NCBI RefSeq assembly: GCF_029910215.1
Contig: NZ_CP110396.1
Location: 2,418,001 to 2,482,000 of the forward strand
Length of the DNA stretch: 64,000 bases
DNA from: Paraburkholderia sp. D15
Lineage (GTDB): Bacteria; Pseudomonadota; Gammaproteobacteria; Burkholderiales; Burkholderiaceae
Direction: 5' to 3'
Part shown: positions 51,691 through 63,683 of the stretch, in pieces
Layout: the number at the start of each line of letters is the position of its first letter
Numbering within the stretch: position 1 is the stretch's first letter
Translations under genes and position numbers: made by a program
The notes under the pieces: generated by a model
Database searches by the model: none
What the model was told of the DNA's origin: nothing
What the model saw: the letters and a program-made list of their open reading frames with translations, nothing else

Positions 51691-54333
51691 ATGAAAGCCA
51701 TTTCAGGAGGCCTCCGCTATCTCGACCGGGTGGTCACCGACGCCGCGAAAGTGTCGGACCATAGCGTGCTGGCGGTCGGGGTGATCGGGACGATCGGGCA
51801 TCCGCTCTACTGGTTCTGGTGGACCTTCGTCGACCCGCAGCCAAATGAAAGCCTGGCGATGCGGGCGCTCGGCACGCTCGCCTGCGCGCTGCTGCTGTTG
51901 CGCCGCTTCTGGCCCGCGCCGCTCGCGCGTCTCCTGCCGTGGTACTACTTCGCGACGGTCGCCTATACGCTGCCGTTCTTTTTCACGTACTACCTGTTGA
52001 CCAGTCATTATTCGATGCTCTGGTCGATGGCCGAATTGGGCATGATGTTCTTCCTGATCGCCATCTTCCCGTCGTTCGTTGCATTGGCAATCAATCTGGT
52101 GGTGGGCGTCGGACTGGCAATTCTGTGGGCGCGGCTAACGGTTCCACAGGCGGTCTATGTGGACGCGCATCTGTTTATCTACACGTATGCGCCGGTCTTT
52201 CTGTTCGGGATCGTCGCCGGCATTACGTTCAATTACACCAACGTGAAGCGTGTCGTCGCGCAGGCGCGCAATGGCGCGCTGCGGGCGCTGGCCAGTTCGG
52301 TCGCCAACGAGATGCGCGACCCGCTCAGCCAGTTGCGGCACGTGCTGGATCGCGTGGAAGAAAGTCTGCCGGCCGCCACGGATGAGAACCCGTCGCCGGT
52401 GCTGTCGCCCGACAAGGCGGCGCTGCTGTACCGGCATCTCGCGCATGGGCAACTGTCGATCGATCGCGGCCTGCGCATTATCGCCATGACGCTCGACGAA
52501 GTCAGCGCGCGGCCCATCGACTCGGACCGCTTCACCTACGTGAGCGCCGCGGCCTGCACGCGCAAGGCGCTCGACGAATACGGCTTCGGCGACCCGAAGG
52601 AGCGCGCCAGGGTGCGGCTCGTGGTGCTGGAAGATTTCACCTTCAAGGTCGATGAAACGGTTTACCTGTTCACGCTGTTCCACCTGATCAAGAACGCGCT
52701 GCATTTCATGTCGTCCGATCCGGCCGCGACGCTCACCTTGACGGTCGACCGGCAAGCGGTGCTGGTGCACGACACCGGGCCGGGTATCGCACCCGAGATG
52801 CTGCCGCATCTGTTCGAGGCGTTCCGCAGCACCGGTGACTCGGCCGGCGCCGGGCTCGGTCTCGCTTATTGTCAGCGGGCGATGCGCGCGTTCGGCGGCA
52901 CGATCGGCTGCCGCTCCGAGCTTGGCAAGTTTACGCAGTTCACGCTGGAATTTCCGCCGGTGTCCGAGGACGACATCGCGGCTCACGAGCAGCGGGTGGT
53001 GGAGCGCGCCACGCCGTTCTTTACCGGCAAACAGATTCTGATCGTCGACGACGAAGTCGCGCCGCGCGACCGGGTACGGCGCGCGTTGCAGCGGGTGGGC
53101 GCGACCGTCAGCGAGGCGGCGGACGGCGCTGCGGCGTTGAATCTGCTGCGGGAGCCGACGCCGCGCGATCTCGTGCTGATGGACATCAACATGCCGGTGC
53201 TCGACGGCTACACCACCACCGAGAAGATCCGCGCCGACAGCGAGAGCCCGAACGCGAACGTGCTGGTCGTCGCGTACACGGTGGAGTTGGGCAACGCGGC
53301 CCGCGTGCTGGCGCGGCGAGCCGGCATGGACGAACTGGTCGCCAAGTCCGGCAGCACGGTCGATCTGATTCGCGCGTTGCAGGCCTTGCTCGAAAGCGGC
53401 AGCCGGCATCATCCGCCGCAGCGCTTCGAAGGCTTCACGGGCAGAACGATTCTGGTCGCCGACGACGATCCGTTCAGCCGGCGCGTCACGCGAGCCTATC
53501 TGGAGCGATGCGGCGCGAGCGTCATCGAGGCGGAACATGGGCGTGCGGTGCTCGCGCGTCTGCACGAAGGCGTGGCCGTCGATGCGATCGTGATGGACAT
53601 GAACATGCCGGGCATGGGCGGCGTGGAAACGACCGCACTGATCCGCGTGCGTGCCGATGCTTATGCGCAGGTGCCGATCGTCGCGTTGACGAGCAATGCG
53701 GATATGGAAGCGGTGCAGCGCTGTCTCGCCGCGGGCATGAACGAGGTGATGATCAAGCCGGTGCAGATTGGTTCGCTGTACGCGTCGCTGTCCAGGCAGC
53801 TTGCGGCGCGGCAATTCGCGCCGCGACATGTCGAGCCGGAGGCGCGCGCGGAACGGGATGATTCGCTGGAAGTGGCTACGTCCACGCTGACGTCTATGTC
53901 TGCGTCGGAGTCCACGTCATTGCCGCAGACGGCGGCAAGCCAGGCCGTACCGCTCAAGGAGGGGCCGTTGCTCGACGAGAGGCACTTGCAGGAACTCGTC
54001 GCGCTGGATCTGCTGGATCAGACCTTCCTCAACGGCATCGAGCAGATCAGCGAGACGGTCGCGCGGCTCGCCGCGAGCGTCGCGGCGAACGATCTGCCGT
54101 CGACGCATGGCGCGCTGCATATCCTGCTCGGCGTCAGCGGCAATATCGGCGCGAAGGCGCTGCATCAGTTCGTGCGGCAGATCTATCCGCGCGTGGTGGA
54201 CGGCGAGTGGCCCGCGCAGGCGGACTGGCTCGCGCAGATCTGCTCGCTGAGGGATCGCTCCGCGCCGGCGTTGCAGACGTATTTCGCGGCGGTGAAGGCG
54301 CAGGGCGATCGGCGGGATGCGCTGAGTGATTGA
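51691..54333 (+). CDS. CqsS/LqsS-like hybrid sensor kinase with Asn in place of the phospho-His
   Basis: 880 residues. N-terminal 5-6 helix membrane sensor (about 25-190; GTIGHPLYWFWWTFVDPQPNESLAMR recalls the CqsS/LqsS quorum-sensing kinases). The dimerisation box reads ASSVANEMRDPLSQLRH: residue 206 is Asn (AAC at 52306-52308) where phospho-His is expected. The ATPase domain keeps its N box (FHLIKNALHF), G1 (HDTGPGIAPE) and G2 (GAGLGLAY). Two receiver domains follow with Asp498 (LVLMDINMP) and Asp636 (IVMDMNMP), and an HPt domain with His810 (GALHILLGVSGNIGA). So autophosphorylation is unlikely while phosphotransfer could persist. ATG at 51691. No autoinducer synthase gene is near. Confidence 0.9.
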   Translation: MKAISGGLRYLDRVVTDAAKVSDHSVLAVGVIGTIGHPLYWFWWTFVDPQPNESLAMRALGTLACALLLLRRFWPAPLARLLPWYYFATVAYTLPFFFTYYLLTSHYSMLWSMAELGMMFFLIAIFPSFVALAINLVVGVGLAILWARLTVPQAVYVDAHLFIYTYAPVFLFGIVAGITFNYTNVKRVVAQARNGALRALASSVANEMRDPLSQLRHVLDRVEESLPAATDENPSPVLSPDKAALLYRHLAHGQLSIDRGLRIIAMTLDEVSARPIDSDRFTYVSAAACTRKALDEYGFGDPKERARVRLVVLEDFTFKVDETVYLFTLFHLIKNALHFMSSDPAATLTLTVDRQAVLVHDTGPGIAPEMLPHLFEAFRSTGDSAGAGLGLAYCQRAMRAFGGTIGCRSELGKFTQFTLEFPPVSEDDIAAHEQRVVERATPFFTGKQILIVDDEVAPRDRVRRALQRVGATVSEAADGAAALNLLREPTPRDLVLMDINMPVLDGYTTTEKIRADSESPNANVLVVAYTVELGNAARVLARRAGMDELVAKSGSTVDLIRALQALLESGSRHHPPQRFEGFTGRTILVADDDPFSRRVTRAYLERCGASVIEAEHGRAVLARLHEGVAVDAIVMDMNMPGMGGVETTALIRVRADAYAQVPIVALTSNADMEAVQRCLAAGMNEVMIKPVQIGSLYASLSRQLAARQFAPRHVEPEARAERDDSLEVATSTLTSMSASESTSLPQTAASQAVPLKEGPLLDERHLQELVALDLLDQTFLNGIEQISETVARLAASVAANDLPSTHGALHILLGVSGNIGAKALHQFVRQIYPRVVDGEWPAQADWLAQICSLRDRSAPALQTYFAAVKAQGDRRDALSD

Positions 54334-54413
54334 AGGCGATTGAGGCGATTGAGGTGAGCGGCCCGGTGATTCTGCTCGACGGCGTCGACGAACACCATCG
54401 GGCCACGGACATC

Positions 54414-54923
54414 CTAGGCTGAGGTGGTCGGCAGCTTCCAGCCTGCCCGCACGAAGTGGCACGTATAGCCGCCGGGGTTGTGCACCAGATAGTCCTGATG
54501 CTCGGGTTCCGCTTCCCAGAACGGGCCGGCCGGCACGATTTCGGTGACGACCTTGCCGGGCCACAGATCGGATGCATCCACGTCGGCCACGGTCTGCAAG
54601 GCGATCTGCTTCTGATCGTCGCTCAGATAGAAAATGGCGGAGCGGTAGCTCGTGCCGACATCGTTACCCTGACGGTTCTTCGTGGTCGGATCGTGGATCT
54701 GAAAGAAGAACTCGAGAATCCGCCGGAAGCTGATCCGCTCCGGATCGAACACGATCTCGACGGCCTCCGCGTGCGTGCCGTGATTGCGATAAGTCGCGTT
54801 GGGCACGTCGCCGCCCGAATAGCCGACGCGCGTGGACAGCACGCCAGGTTCGCGGCGCAACAGTTCCTGCATGCCCCAGAAGCAGCCGCCGGCGAGCAGG
54901 GCGGTCTCGGTTTGTGTCGTCAT
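54414..54923 (-). CDS. msrA: peptide-methionine (S)-S-oxide reductase
   Basis: 169 residues. Catalytic motif GGCFWGM near the start and [55 protein letters not shown] are MsrA hallmarks. Reduces the S-form of methionine sulfoxide in damaged proteins with thioredoxin. AAGGAGAG precedes the ATG at 54923. It converges with the hybrid kinase gene. Part of an oxidative-stress neighbourhood with bfr and katG. Confidence 0.96.
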   Translation of the reverse strand: MTTQTETALLAGGCFWGMQELLRREPGVLSTRVGYSGGDVPNATYRNHGTHAEAVEIVFDPERISFRRILEFFFQIHDPTTKNRQGNDVGTSYRSAIFYLSDDQKQIALQTVADVDASDLWPGKVVTEIVPAGPFWEAEPEHQDYLVHNPGGYTCHFVRAGWKLPTTSA

Positions 54924-55142
54924 GTCGATCTCTCCTTGGATGGCGCAGTGTCCAGACTGTGCTATGTGCCGGCGAATGCGGTTCGCCAGTAGCCGGTCGA
55001 TACGATACCGGAACGGCGACACTTGCGCAGCGCGGCAGCAAAGACCGCGGTGAGGTCGATCGTTGTAAGACGGGCGCGCGGGGCGCGTAATTGGCCGACG
55101 TCAATCGGCAAGCCGATGCCGCGCCGGGCAACGCCGATCAGC

Positions 55143-55619
55143 TCAGCTCGGCGAATCCATACCCGACTGCTGGTAATTCTGAATGCCGACCTTGTCGATC
55201 AGATCCAGATTCGTTTCGAGCCAGTCGATGTGTTCCTCGGTCTCGTCGAGGATGTGCACGAGAATTTCGCGGGAAATATAGTCGCGCACCGATTCGCAAT
55301 AAGCGATGCCTTCCTTGCACGTCTGCTGCGAAATCTTTTCGAGCTTCAGATCGCACTCGAGAATCTCTTTCGTCTCTTCGCCGATCAGCAGCTTGTGCAG
55401 GTCCTGCAGATTGGGCAGGCCGTCGAGCATGAAGATCCGTTCGATCAGCAGGTCCGCGTGCTTCATTTCGCCGATCGACTCGTCGTATTCGTGCTTGCCG
55501 AGCTTGTCGAGACCCCAGTGCTTATACATGCGGGCGTGCAGAAAGTACTGGTTGATCGCGGTCAGTTCGTTCTTGAGTTGCGCGTTCAGATATTCGAGAA
55601 CCTTGGGATCACTTTGCAT
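55143..55619 (-). CDS. bfr: bacterioferritin
   Basis: 158 residues. Four-helix ferritin with di-iron ligands in LKNELTAINQYFLHARMYKHWG, DESIGEMKHADLLIERI and HILDETEEHIDWLET; Met54-type haem ligand region is present (ARMYKHWG / MLDGLPNLQDL). Stores iron as a 24-mer and limits Fenton chemistry. GGGAGGTC precedes the ATG. A Fur-box-like sequence lies about 180 bp upstream. Confidence 0.96.
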   Translation of the reverse strand: MQSDPKVLEYLNAQLKNELTAINQYFLHARMYKHWGLDKLGKHEYDESIGEMKHADLLIERIFMLDGLPNLQDLHKLLIGEETKEILECDLKLEKISQQTCKEGIAYCESVRDYISREILVHILDETEEHIDWLETNLDLIDKVGIQNYQQSGMDSPS

Positions 55620-55795
55620 ATGACCTCCCTGGAGGAAACGGAGGGAACTGGCGACATGCCGGAGCGGGGCGGCCGGCGTTTCGCCGCGCATTCTTTCCGG
55701 TCGCTGTTGGTGACGGGTCTGATGATTGACGCGTCGCGCGCGTGTCCCGGACCTCGCTAGTCCAGCTTAGTGGATTGAACGGGCGATGCACAGAA

Positions 55796-55810
55796 TGAGA
55801 ATCGTTGTCG
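55796..55810. promoter_or_regulatory. Fur-box-like sequence upstream of bfr
   Basis: TGAGAATCGTTGTCG matches the 7-1-7 Fur consensus (TGATAAT-N-ATTATCA) at 10 of 14 positions. It lies about 177 bp upstream of bfr and 50 bp beyond the TetR gene's stop. Position is far for direct repression, so moderate to low confidence. Confidence 0.45.
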
Positions 55811-55860
55811 GAACGTAAGCGACGTGTAGGGGTTCGCGCGATGCCCTCAGCCGTAACGGC

Positions 55861-56529
55861 TCATGCGGAAACCGCGAGATAACCGAACACCGCTCGTTCG
55901 ACACGCGCTACCAGCGCGTCGCTATCGTCCTCCTGATGCTGCCCCGCAGCATCCACCATCCCGTGAATGATGGCGAACAGATCGCGCGGCACGTGCGGCT
56001 GATTCGCGATCAAGGTATCGCCGAGACAGCGGCGGAAAATCGTTTTCATCAACGTATCGAGTTGATGCACCTCGTCGCTGACGGGCAAGCGCGCTTCCTC
56101 GGAATCGAGCAGACGGGCGAGGACCGGCCGCCGCAATTGATGCGCGACGGCGACGCGAATCAGCGCGCGCAGCAGATCGGCCTCGTCGGGCAGGTCGAGC
56201 AGGGCCTTCAGACTGACCGCGAGCGCCGCGTCCTCGCGTGCGATCAGCGCCTGCGTCAACGCGGTCTTGTTCGGGAAGTACTGATATAGCGAACCGATGC
56301 TCGCCCCTGCGCGTTCGGCGATCGCGTTGGTCGTATAGGCGTCGAAACCGCCGCGCTCCAGAATGCTCGCCGCCGCGTCGAGAATCGCCGCGACCGTGGC
56401 GGCCGCGCGCTGCTGACGCGGCAATTTGCGCGGGCTCACCGTGTCGTGATCCGGACTTTTCGCGGTTCGCGTGCGAGCGGTCGATGCCGTCGTGGCCTGG
56501 GTTTGAGACGTTTTTTTCGCTGCACGCAT
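55861..56529 (-). CDS. TetR family regulator
   Basis: 222 residues. A Lys/Thr/Ala-rich N-terminal tail (about 35 residues) precedes the HTH (RAAATVAAILDAAASILERGGFDAYTTNAIAERAGASIGSLYQYFPNKTALTQALIAREDAAL). The C-terminal ligand domain has AIIHGMVDAAGQ. The ATG at 56529 is chosen. It is divergent from the FAD monooxygenase gene with a strong inverted repeat between, so it likely represses that gene. Confidence 0.9.
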   Translation of the reverse strand: MRAAKKTSQTQATTASTARTRTAKSPDHDTVSPRKLPRQQRAAATVAAILDAAASILERGGFDAYTTNAIAERAGASIGSLYQYFPNKTALTQALIAREDAALAVSLKALLDLPDEADLLRALIRVAVAHQLRRPVLARLLDSEEARLPVSDEVHQLDTLMKTIFRRCLGDTLIANQPHVPRDLFAIIHGMVDAAGQHQEDDSDALVARVERAVFGYLAVSA

Positions 56530-56608
56530 CGTTGCGGACCGGGTGGCAAGCCGAGGAAATGTGAGCTTGCCCGATTCCGCCCATTGCGTCGATGCGATTT
56601 TCGCCGGC

Positions 56609-56657
56609 TTGACCGCGCCACGCGGCCTTGTGTCCGCGAGCCGCGCGGCGCGGTCAA
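56609..56657. promoter_or_regulatory. 17-bp-arm inverted repeat between the TetR gene and the flavin monooxygenase gene
   Basis: TTGACCGCGCCACGCGG (56609-56625) and CCGCGCGGCGCGGTCAA (56641-56657): complementary at 16 of 17 positions, 15-base spacer, centre-to-centre 32 bp (three helical turns). In the 267-bp divergent intergenic region 56530-56796. Candidate operator for the TetR protein with two half-sites or a transcribed hairpin. Confidence 0.6.
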
Positions 56658-56796
56658 AGCGAGTAGGAGAAGCCGCCGCCTGCTCATACATTAGACCCAC
56701 CCCATCAACGAGGAATCGACGCGATTCACCCGGCGTTTCCGGTGCGGCGGCAACCGGATGCAGGCAACGGGACAGGGCCGCGAGGAGCGAAGGTCG

Positions 56797-57906
56797 ATGC
56801 GAGTCATCATTGCAGGCGGCGGGATTGTCGGACTGAGCGCCGGGATCGCATTCAAGACGATCGGCTGGGACGTGCTGGTCTGCGAGCAGGCGCCGGAAAT
56901 CCGCGCGGCGGGCGCGGCGATCGGCTTGTGGCGCAATGCGCTCGACGTGTTCGACGAACTGGGCGTCGGCGAGGCCATCCACGCGATCGGCATGCCCATC
57001 GAAACGTGGTTCTACGACGCGGCCGGCGCGCGTTATCGCGCGCCCGGTTTCGCGCTGGCGGACCATGCGTTCACGCTGGTGCCGCGTCCCGAACTGAACC
57101 GTCTGCTGGCCGACGCGGTGGGGCGTGCCAACATTCGCGTCGATACCCGGGTCGTCGGCTTCGACGAGCAGGCGGATCATATCGACGTGACGCTGAACGA
57201 CGGCACGCTCGAACGCGCGGATCTGCTGCTGGGCGCCGACGGCGCGTACTCCGCGGTGCGGGCGCAGCTGCTGCCGGGTCATGCCGCGCGGGAGCATTCT
57301 GGCCATCACGTGTGGCGCGGCATGCTGGCGGCCGGCGACGAACCCGCCGAAGGCTCGGTGCTGACTGTCGGCCACCGGCGCACACGCGGCGGTTACACGC
57401 GAACCTATGGCGATCAGGTCGTGTGGATGGTGAATCAGTTCGACAGCGCGACGCCTGCCGGCACGAAGAAGGACGAAGCGTTGATCCGCGCCGCGCATCT
57501 GAACGACAACGGCTGGAACGATGCGCTGGTGAAGCTGATCGAGCGCACGCCGGAAGCGCAGATCCTGCACAACCCGATCATGTTCGTGCCGCCGTTGCCG
57601 CGCTGGACCGCCGCGCGTGTCGCGCTGATCGGCGACGCGGCGCATGCGCTGTCGCCGCATATTTCGGCGGGCGGCACGCTCGGCGTGGAAGACGTGCGCG
57701 TGCTGGTGAACGCCGTGACGAAGCAGGGCGATCTCGCGGCCGCCCTGTCCGCGTATGAGGCGAACCGCATCCCGCATTACACGCGCGTTCACGAACTGGC
57801 CTACGCCGTTGAACTGGCACGCGACGCGCATGAATACGCGCGCGAGTATGCGACCTTCAGTCACTGGATGCTCAACGACGGTTATCGCGCCTCGCGCGCG
57901 GGCTGA
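56797..57906 (+). CDS. FAD-dependent aromatic-type monooxygenase
   Basis: 369 residues of the PHBH/salicylate hydroxylase class A flavoprotein family. MRVIIAGGGIVGLSAGIAFKTIGWDVLVCEQAP is the FAD-binding GxGxxG region; ADLLLGADGAYSAVR is the DG motif; ARVALIGDAAHALSPHISAGGTLGVEDVRVL is the GD motif. It hydroxylates an unknown aromatic or aromatic-like substrate, using NAD(P)H and O2. The ATG at 56797 has GGAGCGAAGG upstream. Regulated, by position, by the divergent TetR. Confidence 0.92.
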   Translation: MRVIIAGGGIVGLSAGIAFKTIGWDVLVCEQAPEIRAAGAAIGLWRNALDVFDELGVGEAIHAIGMPIETWFYDAAGARYRAPGFALADHAFTLVPRPELNRLLADAVGRANIRVDTRVVGFDEQADHIDVTLNDGTLERADLLLGADGAYSAVRAQLLPGHAAREHSGHHVWRGMLAAGDEPAEGSVLTVGHRRTRGGYTRTYGDQVVWMVNQFDSATPAGTKKDEALIRAAHLNDNGWNDALVKLIERTPEAQILHNPIMFVPPLPRWTAARVALIGDAAHALSPHISAGGTLGVEDVRVLVNAVTKQGDLAAALSAYEANRIPHYTRVHELAYAVELARDAHEYAREYATFSHWMLNDGYRASRAG

Positions 57907-57977
57907 CATCCTGCGCGTCTTGCGAGCACATGCAACGCCGCGACGCTACTATGTCTGCCCGGCCCACGGACGCGTGA

Positions 57978-60308
<2,331 letters not shown>

Positions 60309-60412
60309 TCGGCACGTGATCGGGGACGCCGTCATCATCGTCGTTCATCTCTCCAGGATGATCGCTTGATGCGGCGGCCCGACTTCATCGAACCCGTTGA
60401 TGACGCGCTAGC

Positions 60413-61735
60413 TCATGCCGCGTCGGCGGCTGGCACGATCCGCTCTGCTTCGATATCGCCTTGCCGGCTCTTGTAGCGCGCGAGGCCCACGATGCCGAAC
60501 AGCGACACCGCCGCGAGCAACGAGAAGAACAACGCGAGCGGCAGCCATTGCCCTTGATAGCGCTGCGCGAGCATCGTGCCGATCAGCGGCGTGGTGCCGC
60601 CCGCGATCGTGCAGCACAACTGGTACGCGATCGAAATACCCGAGTAGCGCAGATGAGTCGGAAACGCCGCACTCATGAAGCCGGCCACCACCGCATACGT
60701 GGCCGACAACACCACGACCGCGAACGCGATACCCACGACGATCGCGACCGGATTCTGCGTATTGACGAGGATGAACATCGGATACGGCGTGAGCATCGAC
60801 AGAATGGCCGCGCCGCTCAGGAAGCGGGCTTCGCCGATCCGCTCCGACAGCCACGCGGAAACCGGTTGCGACAGCAACTGAATCACGGTGACGATGAACA
60901 GGCAGTCGAGGATCAGCGACTTCGGCATCGACAGATAACTTGTGACGTACGAGATCATGAACGTGTTGGTGAAGAAGAAGCCGGCCGAACCGATCGTGGT
61001 GGCCGCCGCGGCGAGCAGGATCGGATAGCCGTGCGACTTCAACACGTCCTTGACCGGCGATTTCGCGGTTTCACGCGCGGCCTTCATCCGTTCGAACTCC
61101 GGCGATTCGTTGACGCCGACACGGATCACGAGACCGATCGTCAGCAGCGCGAAGCCGGCGAGAAACGGCAAGCGCCAGCCCCACGCGACGAAGCTCGCGT
61201 GATCGAGCGACGTGACGAGGCGAAATGCGATCAGCGACAGGATCAGACCCGCCGGACTGCCCATCTGCGGGAACGATGCGAAGAAGGTTTTGCGGCCTTC
61301 GGGCGCGTGTTCGCTCGACATCAGCACCGCGCCGCCCCATTCGCCGCCCACCGCGATGCCCTGCAGGATGCGCAACAGAATCAGCAGAACCGGCGCCCAT
61401 ACGCCGATCGATGCATACGATGGCAGCAGGCCGATGCCCGTCGTCGCGACGCCCATCAGGAACATCGTCAGCAAAAGCATTTTCTTGCGGCCGAGCCGGT
61501 CGCCCCAGTGACCGAATACCGCGCCGCTCAGCGGCCGCGCGATGAAACCGACCGCGAAGGTCGCGAACGATGCGAGCGTGCTGACGAAATGATTGGTGCT
61601 CGGGAAGAACACCTCCCCGAGCACGAGCGCGGCGGCGGTGGCGTATGTGTAGAAATCGTAGAACTCGACCGTCGTGCCGATGAACGCGGCAAACGCCGCG
61701 CGGACGGGCTGTGGAGCAGGTGCGGATCGGTGCAT
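60413..61735 (-). CDS. MFS transporter, metabolite:H+ symporter (MHS) family
   Basis: 440 residues, 12 helices. AAFIGTTVEFYDFYTYATAAALVLGEVFFP begins the membrane domain; FIARPLSGAVFGHWGDRLGRKKMLLLTMFLMG is motif A; RILQGIAVGGEWGGAVLMSSEHAPEG is the MHS motif B. Probably brings in a hydroxy acid or aromatic acid. Upstream, on the same strand, lie GhrA-like dehydrogenase and class II aldolase genes, which suggests a small sugar-acid or hydroxy-acid catabolic group. Confidence 0.92.
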   Translation of the reverse strand: MHRSAPAPQPVRAAFAAFIGTTVEFYDFYTYATAAALVLGEVFFPSTNHFVSTLASFATFAVGFIARPLSGAVFGHWGDRLGRKKMLLLTMFLMGVATTGIGLLPSYASIGVWAPVLLILLRILQGIAVGGEWGGAVLMSSEHAPEGRKTFFASFPQMGSPAGLILSLIAFRLVTSLDHASFVAWGWRLPFLAGFALLTIGLVIRVGVNESPEFERMKAARETAKSPVKDVLKSHGYPILLAAAATTIGSAGFFFTNTFMISYVTSYLSMPKSLILDCLFIVTVIQLLSQPVSAWLSERIGEARFLSGAAILSMLTPYPMFILVNTQNPVAIVVGIAFAVVVLSATYAVVAGFMSAAFPTHLRYSGISIAYQLCCTIAGGTTPLIGTMLAQRYQGQWLPLALFFSLLAAVSLFGIVGLARYKSRQGDIEAERIVPAADAA

Positions 61736-61921
61736 GGCGGACCCTTTGGCTGGGGATCGGAACGGATCGGAACGAATAGGCCGCAGCCTCGTGGCGCCTT
61801 GATCCGGCTGCGTGTGCGGTTGTTATCGCGTGCCAATATTCGTTTGCCAAATTGCGCTTTTTGATCTTCGGTATTAGCGCCGCTAATGTGGGACCTGGAT
61901 GGCGGGGGCGAGCATGGGCGA

Positions 61922-62848
61922 TCAGTATCCGCGCGCGATGTCGACGAGATTGAGCAACGGTTCGCCGCGCGCGAGACGCCGCGCGTTGTGCGCGATCTGC
62001 GTGCCGATCGTTTCCGAACTCGCGACGGATGCCATGTGCGGCGTCACGACGAGATTCGGCGCGCGCCACAACGGATGATCGGCGGGCAGCGGCTCGGTCG
62101 GGAAAACGTCGACGATGGCGCCGCCCAGTTGACCCGTGGCGAGCGCCGCGCTCAGATCCCCGGGCACCAGATGTTCGCCGCGACCGACGTGGATGAGCTT
62201 CGAGCCGGGCCGCAGTCGCGCGAAGGTCTGTGCGTTGAGCAGGCCGCGCGTTTCGGCGGTGAGCGGCAGCAGGCAGACGAGGATGTCGGTGGCGTCGAGA
62301 AACGCGTTCAGACTTTGAGCGCCCGCGAACGTCTGCACGCCGGGCAGATCGCGCGCATTGCGCGCCCAGCCGCGTACCGCGAAGCCGAGACGGTGCAGAT
62401 CCAGCGCGACGCGGCTGCCGATTTCGCCGAGCCCCATGATGCCCACCGCGCACTGCGACGGATCGCGCTGTTCGTAGCGCAGCCAGCGCTGTTCGCGCTG
62501 ATTGGCCAGTACGCGATCGAAGTGACGGTGATAGTGCAGCACGCCCCACGTGACGAATTCGCTCATTCCGCTTGCGTGCCTCGGATCGACGACGCGGCAA
62601 ACCGGCACGGACGGCAAGGTGGGATCGGCCAGGATGTTATCGACGCCGGCCGCGATGCTGTGGACGAGGCGCAGGCGGGACAGCGCGGCGAGCGCCCCGG
62701 CGGGCGGGTTCCAGCAGACGGCGATTTGCGCGTCGGCGGCGGCGGGCGTGCCGTGCATCACGACGTCGAGTTCGGGGGCGGCGCGAAGAATCGATGGCAT
62801 GAGATGTGACATGTCGTAGTCACGGCTCATCAGAACGAGTTTGGTCAT
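61922..62848 (-). CDS. D-2-hydroxyacid dehydrogenase, GhrA type
   Basis: 308 residues. NAD(P)-binding GIMGLGEIGSRVALDLHRLGFAVRGWAR, substrate loop VHSIAAGVDNILADP, and catalytic Arg/Glu/His in HVGRGEHLVPGDL, GAIVDVFPTEPLP, VVTPHMAS. It reduces glyoxylate/hydroxypyruvate or oxidises a D-2-hydroxy acid. On the same strand as the aldolase gene 67 bp upstream and the MHS transporter gene 186 bp downstream. Confidence 0.91.
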   Translation of the reverse strand: MTKLVLMSRDYDMSHLMPSILRAAPELDVVMHGTPAAADAQIAVCWNPPAGALAALSRLRLVHSIAAGVDNILADPTLPSVPVCRVVDPRHASGMSEFVTWGVLHYHRHFDRVLANQREQRWLRYEQRDPSQCAVGIMGLGEIGSRVALDLHRLGFAVRGWARNARDLPGVQTFAGAQSLNAFLDATDILVCLLPLTAETRGLLNAQTFARLRPGSKLIHVGRGEHLVPGDLSAALATGQLGGAIVDVFPTEPLPADHPLWRAPNLVVTPHMASVASSETIGTQIAHNARRLARGEPLLNLVDIARGY

Positions 62849-62915
62849 GGCGCGAGGGTTCGCATGCGCGGGGCGCGCATGCGGGTCGTTGTCGAGGAAG
62901 GACGAAGCGGAAGGG

Positions 62916-63683
62916 TTAGCGGCGATAGTCGTTCTGCGGGTCTTCGATCAACCTGAGGGCGGCGCGCCACGCGAGCTGCGCGATCTCGGCGGAGTCGTCG
63001 CGGTTGAACTGGCTCGACGTGAGTTCGCAGACCTCGCGCGACGGGAGGCGCAGCGCGCTGCCGCCCGCGAGGGCGTTGATCTGCGCCTGGCATGCGCGTT
63101 CGAGGAAATAGATTTCGTGGAAGGCTTCGGCGGCGGTGGCGCCGCCTGCCAGCAGGCCGTGATTGCGCAGGATCATCGCCTTGTGCGTGCCGAGGTCGCG
63201 CACCAGGCGCTCGCGTTCGCCGAGGTCGAGCGCGATGCCTTCGTAGTCGTGATAGGCGAGCCGGCCGTAGAACTTCAGTGCATGCTGGCTGATGGGCAGA
63301 AGGCCTTGTTCCTGTGCCGCGACGCCGATGCCGGCGGCGGTGTGGGTGTGAATCACGAAATGCAGATCGTCGCGCGCGGCGTGCACGGCGGAGTGGATCG
63401 TGAAACCGGCGGCGTTGACGCGAAAGCGCGCGGGGTCTTCGGCGGCGCGATCGTCGATGACCTTGCCGGTGTGGTCGATCTTGACGAGATCGGAGGCGCG
63501 CATTTCGTGGAACAGCACGCCGTAACGGTTGATCAGGAACGTGGGGGTGTCGCCGGGCAGACGCGCGGTGATGTGCGTGTCGATCATGTCCGTCATGCGG
63601 AAATGCGCGATCAGACGGTAGAGCGCGGCGAGGTCTTCGCGGGTTTGCTGTTCAATGGTGGTCGATGATGAAGCGGCGAGCAT
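62916..63683 (-). CDS. class II aldolase/adducin family protein
   Basis: 255 residues. Zinc-binding histidines in HFVIHTHTAAGIG and ILRNHGLLAGG, substrate region DTHITARLPGDTPTFLINRYGVLFHEMRASDLVKID, and the FRVNAAGFTIHSAVHAA loop. It resembles adducin-like class II aldolases of unknown substrate rather than fuculose-phosphate aldolase. First gene of the possible aldolase, dehydrogenase, transporter unit. Confidence 0.91.
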   Translation of the reverse strand: MLAASSSTTIEQQTREDLAALYRLIAHFRMTDMIDTHITARLPGDTPTFLINRYGVLFHEMRASDLVKIDHTGKVIDDRAAEDPARFRVNAAGFTIHSAVHAARDDLHFVIHTHTAAGIGVAAQEQGLLPISQHALKFYGRLAYHDYEGIALDLGERERLVRDLGTHKAMILRNHGLLAGGATAAEAFHEIYFLERACQAQINALAGGSALRLPSREVCELTSSQFNRDDSAEIAQLAWRAALRLIEDPQNDYRR

